The position numbers and the translations under genes were made by a program. Shown here in pieces: positions 34,994 through 44,021 of a DNA stretch of 64,000 nucleotides. Source of the stretch: Ureibacillus xyleni (GTDB lineage Bacteria > Bacillota > Bacilli > Bacillales_A > Planococcaceae). How positions within the stretch are numbered: the first letter of the stretch is position 1; every line of letters begins with the position of its first letter. Where the stretch lies: contig NZ_OBMQ01000005.1 in NCBI RefSeq assembly GCF_900217795.1, positions 62,001-126,000 of the forward strand. Reading direction: 5' to 3'. Below the pieces are notes generated by a model. That model made no database searches and was not told the DNA's origin. It was given only the letters and a program-made list of their open reading frames with translations.

Positions 34994-35830
34994 ATGTGGA
35001 TTGTAGCAGCAATGTTAACAATGTTTTGTTTTGGAGTAGTGAATATGGTTTTCAAAGTTACCTCAGGGAGAGGGTTATCAAAAGTACATATGCAATTCTT
35101 CTTTTACCTTATTGCCTTTTTAATCGTGCTCTTTTATGGGATTATTGTAGAGTTTTCACCGTTTAATGGATTAACAATTATTCTTGGTGCGACCATCGGA
35201 ATTTTAAATGCAAACGGGAATATTCAAATGTCTAAGGCTTTTGAAAAAGGACCAGCAAGCATTACTTCTCCTCTAATAAGTACAAATACAATTATTCCAT
35301 TATTAAGCGCGGCACTTATTTTTCATGAACATATCACACTATTGCAATGGGTGGGTATTATTGTAATGCTCGGTTCTGCAGCAATCATTCAATATGTACC
35401 TAGTCACAATATGCAAATTGATTATAAACCATGGCTATACCGTATTTTATTGTCGATTGCTTCTTTTGGGATACTTGGGGTGCTGATGAAAACTTCTTCT
35501 AACTTACATATTGATTCGGTTAATACACTTGTTTGTATGTATGGTGGTGGAGCTATCTATTTATTTTTAAATAGCTTCATCATAAGGGAAAAATGGCGTC
35601 GCAGTGAATTAACATTAGGCACTGTTATTGGCTGTATCAGTGTTGTTGGTTATAGTAGCTATTTTTTCGCCCTAAAGACAGGGATTGCTAGCATCGTCTT
35701 TCCAATTGTAAGTTTAAGTTGTTTAGTTGTCGTCCTAGGTAGTTGTTTACTATTTAAAGAAACACTTAAAGGGTATCAAATCGTAGGGATTGTTACCGCA
35801 CTAGTTGGGATTGTATTAACTAAAATTTAG
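34994..35830 (+). CDS. EamA/DMT-superfamily transporter (second copy)
   Basis: The ATG at 34994 follows AGAAGGA; 278 residues with ten membrane helices in two repeats (about 1-130 and 145-278). The first repeat ends with ITSPLISTNTIIPLLSAALIFHE, and the second with VFPIVSLSCLVVVLGSCLLFKE, the paired EamA end patterns. The missing WG in helix 1 and compact length set it apart from the copy at 26696. A small-molecule exporter or importer is expected; substrate unknown. Single-gene unit. Confidence 0.88.
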   Translation: MWIVAAMLTMFCFGVVNMVFKVTSGRGLSKVHMQFFFYLIAFLIVLFYGIIVEFSPFNGLTIILGATIGILNANGNIQMSKAFEKGPASITSPLISTNTIIPLLSAALIFHEHITLLQWVGIIVMLGSAAIIQYVPSHNMQIDYKPWLYRILLSIASFGILGVLMKTSSNLHIDSVNTLVCMYGGGAIYLFLNSFIIREKWRRSELTLGTVIGCISVVGYSSYFFALKTGIASIVFPIVSLSCLVVVLGSCLLFKETLKGYQIVGIVTALVGIVLTKI

Positions 35831-35832
35831 CA

Positions 35833-35866
35833 AAAAGCCACCCTTCGCATATGAAAGGTGGCTTTC
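35833..35866. terminator. Bidirectional terminator between EamA and DUF779 genes
   Basis: AAAGCCACC / GGTGGCTTT with a 14-nt loop, A-rich before and T-rich after, sits between the convergent stops at 35830 and 35871. Confidence 0.8.
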
Positions 35867-35870
35867 TATT

Positions 35871-36200
35871 TTATAACTCTATTTTTCTAGAGCGAATAAT
35901 GAAAGATTTATTTTCAGAACTTTCTAGTGAAAATGTATTGCCTAGTCCATCAACCACATCAATTACAATTTGCATATGCTCCCAATATGGAAGGTTTGAA
36001 CGATGCATATAATATGGAACGTCTAAAACCATCCCAATTTGTTCATCTTGACTACCAAGATAAAAATCACTCTCGGTCATACATACAGGTGAAGTACCGT
36101 CACAGCAACCTTCTGAATGAACAAAGATTAGTTTTCCAAAACGTTCTTGCAATTGTTTGATTAAGCTTAGAGCATTTTCTGTCGCAATGACTTTTTCCAT
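35871..36200 (-). CDS. DUF779 protein linked to aldehyde dehydrogenase
   Basis: The 109-residue protein matches DUF779: SEGCCDGTSPVCM with clustered cysteines near residues 31-39, GMVLDVPYYMHRS and LEIVVDVVDGxG-type phrases. It begins 1 bp after the aldehyde dehydrogenase stop codon, the usual place for DUF779 genes. The Cys cluster suggests metal or redox binding, but the function is not established. It is almost certainly co-transcribed with the dehydrogenase and shares its control. Confidence 0.88.
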   Translation of the reverse strand: MEKVIATENALSLIKQLQERFGKLIFVHSEGCCDGTSPVCMTESDFYLGSQDEQIGMVLDVPYYMHRSNLPYWEHMQIVIDVVDGLGNTFSLESSENKSFIIRSRKIEL

Positions 36201-36201
36201 A

Positions 36202-37722
36202 TTAGAAGAAGCCCATTGATCCTTTATTGTAGCCTACTAAAATACATTTTGTTTGTTGATAGTGGCTAAGCATCATTAAGTGGTTTTCGCGACCGATACC
36301 AGATTGTTTGTAACCACCGAATGCAGCATGTGCTGGGTATTGGTGATATGTGTTTGTCCAAACACGGCCAGCTTGGATAGCGCGGCCTGCACGGTATGCA
36401 ATTTCGCCATTACGAGACCATACACCTGCACCTAAGCCGTATAATGTATCGTTAGCGATGGCAATTGCTTCATCAAAATCTTTGAATGTTGTAACAGATA
36501 GTACTGGACCAAAGATTTCTTCTTGGAAGATACGCATGTTGTTTGTACCTTTGAATACAGTTGGTGCTACATAGTAACCTTCAGCTTGGTCACCTTCTAA
36601 TTTGTTTTGGTAACCACCGATTAGAAGTTCAGCACCTTCTTCTTTACCGATTTCGATATAAGAAAGAATTTTATCTAATTGTTGTTTAGAAGCTTGTGCA
36701 CCCATCATTGTTTCTGTGTCTAATGGGTTACCAATTTTAATTGCTTTTACGCGTTCTAATACTTTTTCCATGAATTTATCATAAATAGATTCATGTACTA
36801 ATGCACGTGAAGGACAAGTACAAATTTCGCCTGAGTTTAGAGCGAATAATACGAAACCTTCAATTGCTTTATCTAAATATTCATCATCTGCATCCATTAC
36901 ATCTGGGAAGAAGATGTTTGGTGATTTACCACCAAGTTCTAATGTTACAGGAATAATGTTTTCAGTTGCATATTGCATAATTGAACGACCTACAGCTGTT
37001 GAACCAGTGAAGGCGATTTTTGCGATACGTGGGTTTGTTGCAAGTGGTTTCCCAACTTCTAAACCAGTACCTTGAACGATGTTAAATACACCTTTTGGTA
37101 AAATATCTTGGATTAGCTCGATTAATACACACATAGAAGCTGGCGTTTGCTCTGCTGGTTTCATCACGATACAGTTACCTGCAGCTAATGCTGGAGCAAT
37201 TTTCCAGGCTGCCATTAGTAATGGGAAGTTCCAAGGAATAATTTGTCCAACAACACCCAGTGGTTCGTTGAAGTGATATGCTACTGTATCACCGTCGATT
37301 TCACTAATACCGCCTTCTTGGGCACGAATAGCACCTGCAAAGTAACGGAAGTGATCTACTACTAATGGAATGTCAGCATTTAATGTTTCACGTACAGCTT
37401 TACCATTGTCCCAAGTTTCAGCAACAGCAATTGTTTCTAAGTTTGCTTCAATACGATCTGCAATTTTATTTAAAATTTGTGCACGGTAAGCAACAGTTGT
37501 TTTACCCCAAGCATCTTTTGCAGCATGTGCAGCATCAAGTGCTAATTCAACGTCTTCTGCTGAAGAACGAGGAACTGTAGTAAATACTTTCCCTGTTACT
37601 GGAGAAATTACATCAAGGTATTGACCTTTAACTGGTGCAACCCATTCTCCACCGATGAAATTTTGATATTGTTCTTTAAAATTAACTAAAGCACCTTCTG
37701 TATTAGGATTTGCATAAATCAT
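36202..37722 (-). CDS. NAD+-dependent aldehyde dehydrogenase (ExaC/AcoD-like)
   Basis: The ATG at 37722 follows GGAGGC; 506 residues, full ALDH length. The general-base Glu is in LELGGKSPN, the catalytic Cys is in [13 protein letters not shown], and the cofactor loop is FTGSTAVGR. The GEICTCPSR form is that of ExaC/AcoD-type enzymes oxidising acetaldehyde and similar short aldehydes to acids. Its partner DUF779 gene follows directly. A CcpA-type cre site lies 105 bp upstream, consistent with carbon-catabolite repression. Confidence 0.95.
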   Translation of the reverse strand: MIYANPNTEGALVNFKEQYQNFIGGEWVAPVKGQYLDVISPVTGKVFTTVPRSSAEDVELALDAAHAAKDAWGKTTVAYRAQILNKIADRIEANLETIAVAETWDNGKAVRETLNADIPLVVDHFRYFAGAIRAQEGGISEIDGDTVAYHFNEPLGVVGQIIPWNFPLLMAAWKIAPALAAGNCIVMKPAEQTPASMCVLIELIQDILPKGVFNIVQGTGLEVGKPLATNPRIAKIAFTGSTAVGRSIMQYATENIIPVTLELGGKSPNIFFPDVMDADDEYLDKAIEGFVLFALNSGEICTCPSRALVHESIYDKFMEKVLERVKAIKIGNPLDTETMMGAQASKQQLDKILSYIEIGKEEGAELLIGGYQNKLEGDQAEGYYVAPTVFKGTNNMRIFQEEIFGPVLSVTTFKDFDEAIAIANDTLYGLGAGVWSRNGEIAYRAGRAIQAGRVWTNTYHQYPAHAAFGGYKQSGIGRENHLMMLSHYQQTKCILVGYNKGSMGFF

Positions 37723-37826
37723 GTGTTTAGTGCCTCCAATGTTGTTAGTATTTTAATATATTAGTTAGTTGTCATATTTTCGACATAAATAACTATGAAT
37801 CTATAATGCTCTTTTAATTTAAAAAG

Positions 37827-37840
37827 TGCAAGCGTTTACA
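37827..37840. promoter_or_regulatory. CcpA binding site (cre) for the aldehyde dehydrogenase operon
   Basis: TGCAAGCGTTTACA fits the Bacillus cre consensus TGWAANCGNTNWCA at all but one position. It lies upstream of the dehydrogenase start, so CcpA would probably repress the operon during growth on preferred sugars. Confidence 0.65.
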
Positions 37841-37952
37841 CTTGGTAAAAATATTTAGTATTTTTTATAAATTATCAAAAAAGTATCATCGTTTATTTTT
37901 AAGTTGGAGTGAAAGTTTTCTAAGGTATTATATTAATAGAATTTTAATCACA

Positions 37953-37988
37953 TAAAAAACGTTATTCTACAAAAGTGAATAACGTTTT
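37953..37988 (-). terminator. Intrinsic terminator of the Ohr-like gene
   Basis: The minus strand reads AAACGTTATTC / GAATAACGTTT with a 9-nt loop, then TTTT, 12 bp after the stop at 38000. The stem core recurs in the hairpin at 42003-42042. Confidence 0.8.
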
Positions 37989-37999
37989 AGAAGGTGCTA

Positions 38000-38434
38000 T
38001 TAATTAGTTAATGTATCTACTTCTAATGTAAACTCCATGTTTCTTCTTTTTTCTTCGGCATAAGGCCAGATTTGGTTTGCCTTATTGACTAATTCCTCTA
38101 ATTTACTTTTATCAATATTACTTCCCTTTACTTGTAACTCAATTGCCAATCGATACCCTTGATCTGGTTCGTCTTCTAGCAATGTTACATTTGCTGTAAC
38201 TTGGGATTCAAAATCAATCCCTTCTTTATTCGCAACGATTTGTAAAGCACTATCGAAGCAAGTCGCATATGCAGCTGCAAATAACTGTTCAGGGTTTGTC
38301 ACTTGATCTAATTCCTCGTCTCGGTTGCTTCCTGGTATTGCAGTTGCCATATTAATAACACCATCAGATGATTGAACTTTCCCTTCGAGACCACCGTAAG
38401 TCGTTGCAGTTGTAGAATATAGTATTTCAGACAT
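38000..38434 (-). CDS. Ohr/OsmC-family protein lacking the usual resolving cysteine
   Basis: The ATG at 38434 follows AAGGAG; 144 residues, normal for Ohr, which reduces organic hydroperoxides through two cysteines. The core is recognisable: TNPEQLFAAAYATCF places the peroxidatic Cys at residue 59 and the Glu at 49. Where Ohr has the second cysteine (VCPYS), this protein has Trp123 (IWPYA). The GGR arginine near residue 16 is Leu. So the normal disulfide cycle cannot operate. It may use another thiol, or be a binding or hydrolytic OsmC variant. No OhrR regulator adjoins it. Confidence 0.88.
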   Translation of the reverse strand: MSEILYSTTATTYGGLEGKVQSSDGVINMATAIPGSNRDEELDQVTNPEQLFAAAYATCFDSALQIVANKEGIDFESQVTANVTLLEDEPDQGYRLAIELQVKGSNIDKSKLEELVNKANQIWPYAEEKRRNMEFTLEVDTLTN

Positions 38435-38680
38435 AAGCTATCACTCCTTAAATTAATGGTATATAACCATCATTACTTTTCCCAATAGATGTATCTTTTA
38501 TGTAGTAAAGTCACAAGAATGGATTTCAATATATATGGCACAATAGTCTAAAAATAAATATTGATAAGTAGGTAAAAATGGTACTTCCTACTAATGTAAT
38601 ATTTTGGTATTATTTTTATATTAAATACTATATTTATAATAATATTTACAGTTGAAAATAACTAAAGTAGGTGAAAAACA

Positions 38681-40732
38681 ATGTCAATGTCGTTGAAGAA
38701 AAAATTGGTTATCCTATTAATGTTATTAATGACAGCTATTATTGCATGTACGATTCTTTTTTCATTCATTGAGAGTTCAAAAATGAAAGATAGTTCTCAA
38801 AAATTGACCAATGAAATTGATCAACAATCGAAAGAATTAGTTAGCCAACAATTAGAACAGCTCACAGGCTCGATATCGAATCATATCGTAACAGTAGAGA
38901 AAGAAATTGATAAGAATATGCTAAATTCAGCTTATCTTATTCAGCATATGGACTCTACGAACGACCTTTCTACAGATGACTTGGAAAAGTTAAAACAACA
39001 AACAGGTATGACAGATATCTATTTGACTGATGAAAACGGTATATTTACAACGAGTACAGAAGAAGCATCAATTGGTCTAAACCTATTTGATATATGGGAT
39101 GGATATAAAATGCTTCTTACAGGGGAATCTACTTATTTACCATCATTTTTAAAAATTAAAGAAGAAACAGGAGAAATTTTCAAATTTACTGCTATTCCTA
39201 GAGCAGACGGAAAAGGTATCATTGAAACAGCTCTAAATGCTGAGGCAATTGAACAATCCATTGCAACGTTTATTCAACAAGATAGTGCGATTCAAAGTAT
39301 TAATTTAGTTGATGAATTTGGACTAGTATTAACTGAAAATATAAATGGTGATTATGAAAGTAAGTGGAAAAAAGGCAGCAAAATAGAAGATAAAAACGTT
39401 CAAGCGGTCATCGAAAATGGCAAACCAATTATAAATGTACATAAAGATCAAGTTTCAGAAATTTATTATCCAATAAAAGTTGATGGGAAAACGATTTATG
39501 TTATTAATTCTCAAATCGACGCAAACCCATATTTCCTTGCTTCTGTTTCCGCAAATGATGCATTAATAGAGGCACAAGGAGCGTTTTCAAAATCTAGTAC
39601 AAATATTGCCATTGCAGTAATTGTAGTGACAGTGTTGTTCATTAGTCTTTTAATTTTCATCATTACGAAATTCTCTAACAAATTACAAAGATTCTCTGGG
39701 GTTTTAAGAAATATGAGAACTGAAGCAGATTCCATTTCTGTAGGTACAAGAGATGAAACAGAACTGAAAAAAATTCAAGAATCGATACAATACGTAATTG
39801 ATGAAAGCAAAAATGTGTTTAAAACAATTGAGAAAAGCACGGAAAATTTAACATATATACAAAGTGATTTTAAAGACAAAATGATCCATATGTTAGAAAA
39901 TATCGGCCAACTTTCCCAAGCAGTTCACGATTCGGCTGTGATTAATCAAAAGCAATTGGAAAATGTAGAATTAGGGAATGACATCGTTTTAAAGATGAGT
40001 AAAGGCGTAAATCAGGCTAGTATTATTAATAGTAAGTTAATGGACGCTTCAATTAAGACAACAAACAATGCCAATAGTAGTATTGAAGGTCTTAAAAAAA
40101 TGTCGGACTTTATTCGAAAGATAGACTTTGAAACGAACACCAACCAGCAAAGGCTCGAAAAACTACAAAATAACTCAACTGAAATTAGTGGTATTATTTC
40201 GGTTATTCAAGGGATATCTGAACAAACGAACCTTTTAGCTTTGAATGCATCAATCGAAGCCGCAAGAGCAGGAGAGGCTGGTAAAGGTTTTGCTGTTGTA
40301 GCAGGGGAAGTTAAAAAGCTTGCCGAAGATAGTAAGGCTGCAACAGAAAAGATTGGGGAAATCCTTTATGAAATTCAAGTAGATGTTCGTGCTACAAATG
40401 AAGCCAACTTTGAACTGACAGATTTTATTAAAGATAGTCATCAAGATGTGGAGTCTGCTGTAGTTCAAATTGAAAACTTAATTGATGAATCGAAAAACAC
40501 AGCACAAGAAATTAATAATTTAAACAAACAATTTGCTAGTTTATCAACGAATGAGAAAGACGTGCAACAAGTCTTCGCGCATTTAAATGAAAGTATCGAA
40601 CGAAATGCAGCTAATAGTGAAGAGCTACTTTCGATGATTATTGAAGTTGAGGAAACGTTAGAAAAATTAAGACAACTATTTGAAAAGGTAAATAATAGTA
40701 CAATAGAGTTAGAGCAAGTAATAGCATATTAA
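38681..40732 (+). CDS. Methyl-accepting chemotaxis protein
   Basis: The ATG at 38681 follows AGTAGGTG; 683 residues. Residues 8-28 and about 305-327 are membrane helices enclosing an external ligand region of roughly 275 residues with a dCache-like look ([32 protein letters not shown]). A short linker replaces a clear HAMP domain. The cytoplasmic coiled hairpin carries the conserved tip [20 protein letters not shown] then [18 protein letters not shown]. It should signal to CheA/CheW for chemotaxis. No che genes are nearby. Confidence 0.93.
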   Translation: MSMSLKKKLVILLMLLMTAIIACTILFSFIESSKMKDSSQKLTNEIDQQSKELVSQQLEQLTGSISNHIVTVEKEIDKNMLNSAYLIQHMDSTNDLSTDDLEKLKQQTGMTDIYLTDENGIFTTSTEEASIGLNLFDIWDGYKMLLTGESTYLPSFLKIKEETGEIFKFTAIPRADGKGIIETALNAEAIEQSIATFIQQDSAIQSINLVDEFGLVLTENINGDYESKWKKGSKIEDKNVQAVIENGKPIINVHKDQVSEIYYPIKVDGKTIYVINSQIDANPYFLASVSANDALIEAQGAFSKSSTNIAIAVIVVTVLFISLLIFIITKFSNKLQRFSGVLRNMRTEADSISVGTRDETELKKIQESIQYVIDESKNVFKTIEKSTENLTYIQSDFKDKMIHMLENIGQLSQAVHDSAVINQKQLENVELGNDIVLKMSKGVNQASIINSKLMDASIKTTNNANSSIEGLKKMSDFIRKIDFETNTNQQRLEKLQNNSTEISGIISVIQGISEQTNLLALNASIEAARAGEAGKGFAVVAGEVKKLAEDSKAATEKIGEILYEIQVDVRATNEANFELTDFIKDSHQDVESAVVQIENLIDESKNTAQEINNLNKQFASLSTNEKDVQQVFAHLNESIERNAANSEELLSMIIEVEETLEKLRQLFEKVNNSTIELEQVIAY

Positions 40733-40738
40733 CTATCG

Positions 40739-40773
40739 ACCCACTCGATTTTTTTCGGGTGGGTATGTTTTTT
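40739..40773 (+). terminator. Intrinsic terminator of the chemoreceptor gene
   Basis: ACCCACTCG / CGGGTGGGT (one G-T pair) with an 8-nt T-rich loop is followed by ATGTTTTTT. Confidence 0.8.
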
Positions 40774-40806
40774 CTTCTAGTTGTTAGCCCTAGCTTGAAA
40801 TTATTA

Positions 40807-40840
40807 ATTCGTTTAAAATTAATAATTATATTAAACGAAT
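40807..40840. repeat. 10-bp inverted repeat upstream of the Nudix gene
   Basis: ATTCGTTTAA and TTAAACGAAT are perfect reverse complements separated by 14 AT-rich bases, 54 bp upstream of the Nudix start codon. It could be an operator for a dimeric repressor or a leader hairpin; no regulator gene adjoins. Confidence 0.45.
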
Positions 40841-40893
40841 CGACTAAGCATGAAATAAGCGTTTTTCGTACAATAGAAATAGGGGGGGAGAAT

Positions 40894-41517
40894 ATGTTCC
40901 TAGATCAACTGAAAAACCAAATTCATCAAAGTAAATCCCAATTTATCGGTGAAGAAACCGCTTTTAAATCAGCAGTTTTAATTCCGCTAGTAGAAATAGA
41001 TGGGGAATGGCATATTCTTTTTGAGGTCCGTGCATTTACTTTGAGAAAACAACCAGGGGATATTAGTTTTCCAGGTGGTAAAATAGATGCTACAGACCCT
41101 ACTCCATTGGATGCAGCTTTACGAGAAACCCACGAGGAGCTAGGCGTAGACCTGAACACAATAAATGTTATTGGAGACTTAAGCCCCTATATTGCTTCCC
41201 CTTCATTTATCGTCTATCCGTTTGTAGCAACACTCGATTATACTCAGATTTCTTACAATAAAGCAGAGGTTGAAGAGGTATTCACGGTCCCTGTTAAATG
41301 GCTCTTAAATTATAAACCTTATATGCATCTAGTGTCTGTTGAAATTGTTCCTGAAGCGGATTTTCCCTTTAATAAGATCATGAATGGACAAAACTATCAG
41401 TGGAGAGGTCGTTCAGTAGAAGAATGGTTTTATGATTATGGGAAGTATACCATTTGGGGATTAACTGCAAGGATATTAAAACATTTCATTGGGCAAATAG
41501 AAAATTGTGACATCTAG
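40894..41517 (+). CDS. Nudix hydrolase, probable CoA pyrophosphatase
   Basis: The ATG at 40894 follows GGGGGGAG; 207 residues. The Nudix box is PGGKIDATDPTPLDAALRE followed by THEELGV, fitting GX5EX7REUXEEXGU. It is preceded by RAFTLRKQPGDISFPGG, the UPF0035 motif that marks CoA pyrophosphatases (NudL/YeaB type). These split CoA into 3',5'-ADP and phosphopantetheine in a Mg-dependent cytoplasmic reaction. Length matches. Single-gene unit after the chemoreceptor. Confidence 0.92.
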   Translation: MFLDQLKNQIHQSKSQFIGEETAFKSAVLIPLVEIDGEWHILFEVRAFTLRKQPGDISFPGGKIDATDPTPLDAALRETHEELGVDLNTINVIGDLSPYIASPSFIVYPFVATLDYTQISYNKAEVEEVFTVPVKWLLNYKPYMHLVSVEIVPEADFPFNKIMNGQNYQWRGRSVEEWFYDYGKYTIWGLTARILKHFIGQIENCDI

Positions 41518-41719
41518 CCTAAGAGTGACAAGATAATTATGAAGTTAACATGGACTTATTGACGAAAAATCAATTTCACTGTTTATGTATTGCCAAGTTT
41601 TTTGTCATTATAGTTTTCCACTATTTCGAAATCCTATGTATACATACTTTGTGTGCCTCTTTACAATACTATGTTTTAGATATGCATTATCTAATTTAGT
41701 AAAGGAGGAAGGGATTTTT

Positions 41720-41998
41720 ATGGCGAAACATACGGATCAAAGTTGGAAACAAGACCACCCAAGTACTTTGTTTAGTAACTCAGTTCAAAAGGCAGACCGC
41801 GCAGTAAAGCAAGCAATGTCACATCCAGAAGAAATCGCGGTAGAGCATGCATTTAATTCAATCTCACACGCAGAAAATGCACAAATGAATGCAGTACAAC
41901 ATAATGAGCATATGGACATCGTTGAACAAAATATAGAACATTTGGATCAATTAAGACAGCAAATTGAGGGAGTACAGGATATAGTGGAAGATAAATAA
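41720..41998 (+). CDS. Small hydrophilic protein, function unknown
   Basis: The ATG at 41720 follows a strong AAAGGAGGAAGGG, and a longer frame from 41585 has no such site. The product has 92 residues, no membrane helix and no cysteine. The C-terminal half is rich in His, Gln, Asn and Glu (HAENAQMNAVQHNEHMDIVEQ) and looks helical. It resembles small abundant proteins of Bacillus relatives in composition, but I cannot name the family. It ends at a strong hairpin. Confidence 0.7.
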   Translation: MAKHTDQSWKQDHPSTLFSNSVQKADRAVKQAMSHPEEIAVEHAFNSISHAENAQMNAVQHNEHMDIVEQNIEHLDQLRQQIEGVQDIVEDK

Positions 41999-42002
41999 TA
42001 AA

Positions 42003-42042
42003 AATGAAACGTTATTCTAATCAAACAGAATAACGTTTCATC
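42003..42042. terminator. Strong hairpin between convergent genes
   Basis: ATGAAACGTTATTCT / AGAATAACGTTTCAT is a perfect 15-bp stem with an 8-nt loop. The T run is better on the minus strand (ATTTTTA), so it mainly ends the hydrolase transcript. The core ACGTTATTC also forms the terminator at 37953-37988. Confidence 0.8.
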
Positions 42043-42048
42043 CTTTCA

Positions 42049-43059
42049 TTATTTAACTTTGTTCACCACATCTACTATTACATCCACCACGAGTTCTGGC
42101 TCATCATGCATAATTGCATGGCCGCTATTTTTTGCAATAATAAGTTCGCTGTCTTCTGAAAGCTCGAGGGTTTGTTTTTGTTGCTGTTGCCAGGTTTCCT
42201 CCATTTTATTACTATCCTTTTCAGAGAGCCCAATTGCTGTTCCATCAATCGCAATCCCATGTGTCACAATAACTAATGGAATATCTCCAAGGGATTGATT
42301 ACGAATAAGATCTTCTACCATTCCCATATTCCTAAGTTCATCTTCTTGTGCATGGAAGAATTTTGGACGAAACTCAATATTAAGAAATAAATCACGGTGT
42401 TCCTCAGGTATATCTTTCAAAAGGGAGTCTTTCATAAGTCTAATTACACCACTTTGCTTCATTAAACTTAGCGTATTTTTTGAAGGGTTCCCCATTGTCA
42501 TAGGGTCAATTCCAGCATCGATTAATAATTGATTTGTTTCATTTGAATAATCCTCATGTCGCGAATCTAACAATACAATCCCAGCCACCTCATCTTTATA
42601 GGTTTGGGCAAATAATCTCATGTACATACCACCAAGAGAGTGACCCACTAAAATGTAAGGACCTTCAATGTTTTCCTTTTTTAAAGCTGTGTATAATTCG
42701 TTCACAATATTTTCGCCTGTTCTTTCAGTATCAGCCTTATCACTCCAGCCGTAGCCTGCACGGTCATAGGTAACAACTGTTCCATATTGTGAAAGTTCCT
42801 CAGGTATGTCTAACCAAATGTTGCTTGACTCTCCGCTACCTGCTTCGAACAGTATTGTCGGGCCACCTTCACCATAGCGTTGAAGGTGAAGATTAAAACC
42901 GCCGACATCAACAAGTTTCCCTTCTGGAGGATATTTTTTTGCTCCGTAATAACCGGCAATTGCCTCAAAGGAAAAGCCAACAACTGATAAAAGAACTAGC
43001 AAACCAACAACACTGATAAATATTTTTTTAAATAACCCTTTCTTCTTTTTTTGCATCAT
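42049..43059 (-). CDS. Membrane-anchored alpha/beta hydrolase
   Basis: The 336-residue protein begins with a basic segment and one membrane helix (residues 13-30), so the catalytic part should lie outside. Catalytic residues are clear: Ser141 in VGHSLGG and His in NSGHAIMHDEPE near residue 318, with the acid probably in VIVTHGIAIDG. TYDRAGYGWSD is a typical fold motif. Its ATG shares one base with the stop of the CPBP gene (TAATG), so the two are coupled. The substrate may be a peptide, lipid or ester. Confidence 0.9.
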   Translation of the reverse strand: MMQKKKKGLFKKIFISVVGLLVLLSVVGFSFEAIAGYYGAKKYPPEGKLVDVGGFNLHLQRYGEGGPTILFEAGSGESSNIWLDIPEELSQYGTVVTYDRAGYGWSDKADTERTGENIVNELYTALKKENIEGPYILVGHSLGGMYMRLFAQTYKDEVAGIVLLDSRHEDYSNETNQLLIDAGIDPMTMGNPSKNTLSLMKQSGVIRLMKDSLLKDIPEEHRDLFLNIEFRPKFFHAQEDELRNMGMVEDLIRNQSLGDIPLVIVTHGIAIDGTAIGLSEKDSNKMEETWQQQQKQTLELSEDSELIIAKNSGHAIMHDEPELVVDVIVDVVNKVK

Positions 43060-43913
43060 TATAAACCTCTACTTTCTATTGGATTAGATAAAGGTGAAAC
43101 AGTTTTATTCGGATTTTTTGAGAGTGCTTTTTTTACTAAAATCATCGAAATAATTAAGATGGGAGTAAGCATCAAACTAGACTCAACGCCAAATCCTGCA
43201 CCATTCCAAATGGATTCTTTAATAAATGTTATTTCCATAAGCGATTCTACTTGTTTGCCCCCATTTAAAAAGCCAAAAACAGAAGATTGAATGAAGTTGA
43301 TCATAAAGTGAAGGCTAATTGGCATCCACAAACTTCCCGTCATAAAACGTACTTGTGCAAACAATACACCTAATAAGAAAATATTAAGTAGTTCAATTAC
43401 GATGAATTCGAGAGGTTTTGCAAATGCATCTGGATTCATGAGATGAACAGTTGTAAATAACAATGCGCTAGTGATAATTGCTACCGTATTATTAAATGAT
43501 TGATTAAGCATTCCATATAAATAGCCCCTGAAAAATGTTTCCTCACCGAAAGCGATAACAAGGAAAAGAAAACATTGAAAGGTTAATGCTGATAAACTCC
43601 AACTTTGTAACTCAAGTGAAATGCTATTGTTTAATAGCATACTTATTACACTAAATGTTGGGATGATTGCAGCGACTAATCCTCCAAAAAGTAAAAATCT
43701 TAATATTTTGTTCATCTCAAACCCAAGAGACCATTCGTTATTCTTTTCAAACCATACAAACATCGTGATCGAAGCAATGATTAAACCAAATTGTGATGTA
43801 AAATAACTGCTTTCTTTGTAGAAAGGGTTAAAAACAATCGTAAGGATGATTGCAGTTGCAAACATAATGCCAAATCCAAGAAGTATCTTCCCTATAACTT
43901 TGGAAATGTTCAT
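43059..43913 (-). CDS. CPBP-family intramembrane metalloprotease (second copy)
   Basis: The ATG at 43913 follows GGAGG; 284 residues with about eight membrane helices. CPBP motifs are FGEETFFRGYLYGML (EExxxR), LLFTTVHLMN (H) and PISLHFMINFIQS (HxxxN). This fold includes Rce1-like prenyl-protein proteases and bacteriocin-immunity proteins. It is first in a two-gene operon with an alpha/beta hydrolase. Copy B of the 41-bp motif lies 49 bp upstream, placing it in the same predicted regulon as the CPBP gene at 22443. Confidence 0.9.
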   Translation of the reverse strand: MNISKVIGKILLGFGIMFATAIILTIVFNPFYKESSYFTSQFGLIIASITMFVWFEKNNEWSLGFEMNKILRFLLFGGLVAAIIPTFSVISMLLNNSISLELQSWSLSALTFQCFLFLVIAFGEETFFRGYLYGMLNQSFNNTVAIITSALLFTTVHLMNPDAFAKPLEFIVIELLNIFLLGVLFAQVRFMTGSLWMPISLHFMINFIQSSVFGFLNGGKQVESLMEITFIKESIWNGAGFGVESSLMLTPILIISMILVKKALSKNPNKTVSPLSNPIESRGL

Positions 43914-43962
43914 TTGTAAAACCTCCGTTAATTAATTTCTACACTCATATTATTTATTTTTA

Positions 43963-44003
43963 GTCACAGCAAGTTAGTGAGGGGAGTCATCAATAAGGTC
44001 ATT
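43963..44003 (-). promoter_or_regulatory. 41-bp shared regulatory motif, copy B
   Basis: It reads GTCA-N9-AGTGAGGGGAGTCAT-N7-GTCATT on the plus strand. A possible -10 box (TAATAT, minus strand) begins about 10 bp beyond it, so the motif covers the -35 region and upstream, as expected for an activator site. Confidence 0.65.
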
Positions 44004-44021
44004 AAAAACTACAACTGCTTA

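Noticed and set aside
41585-41719. N-terminal extension of the small hydrophilic protein
   Set aside because: The extension is hydrophobic and cysteine-rich by chance; AAAGGAGG sits directly before the ATG at 41720.
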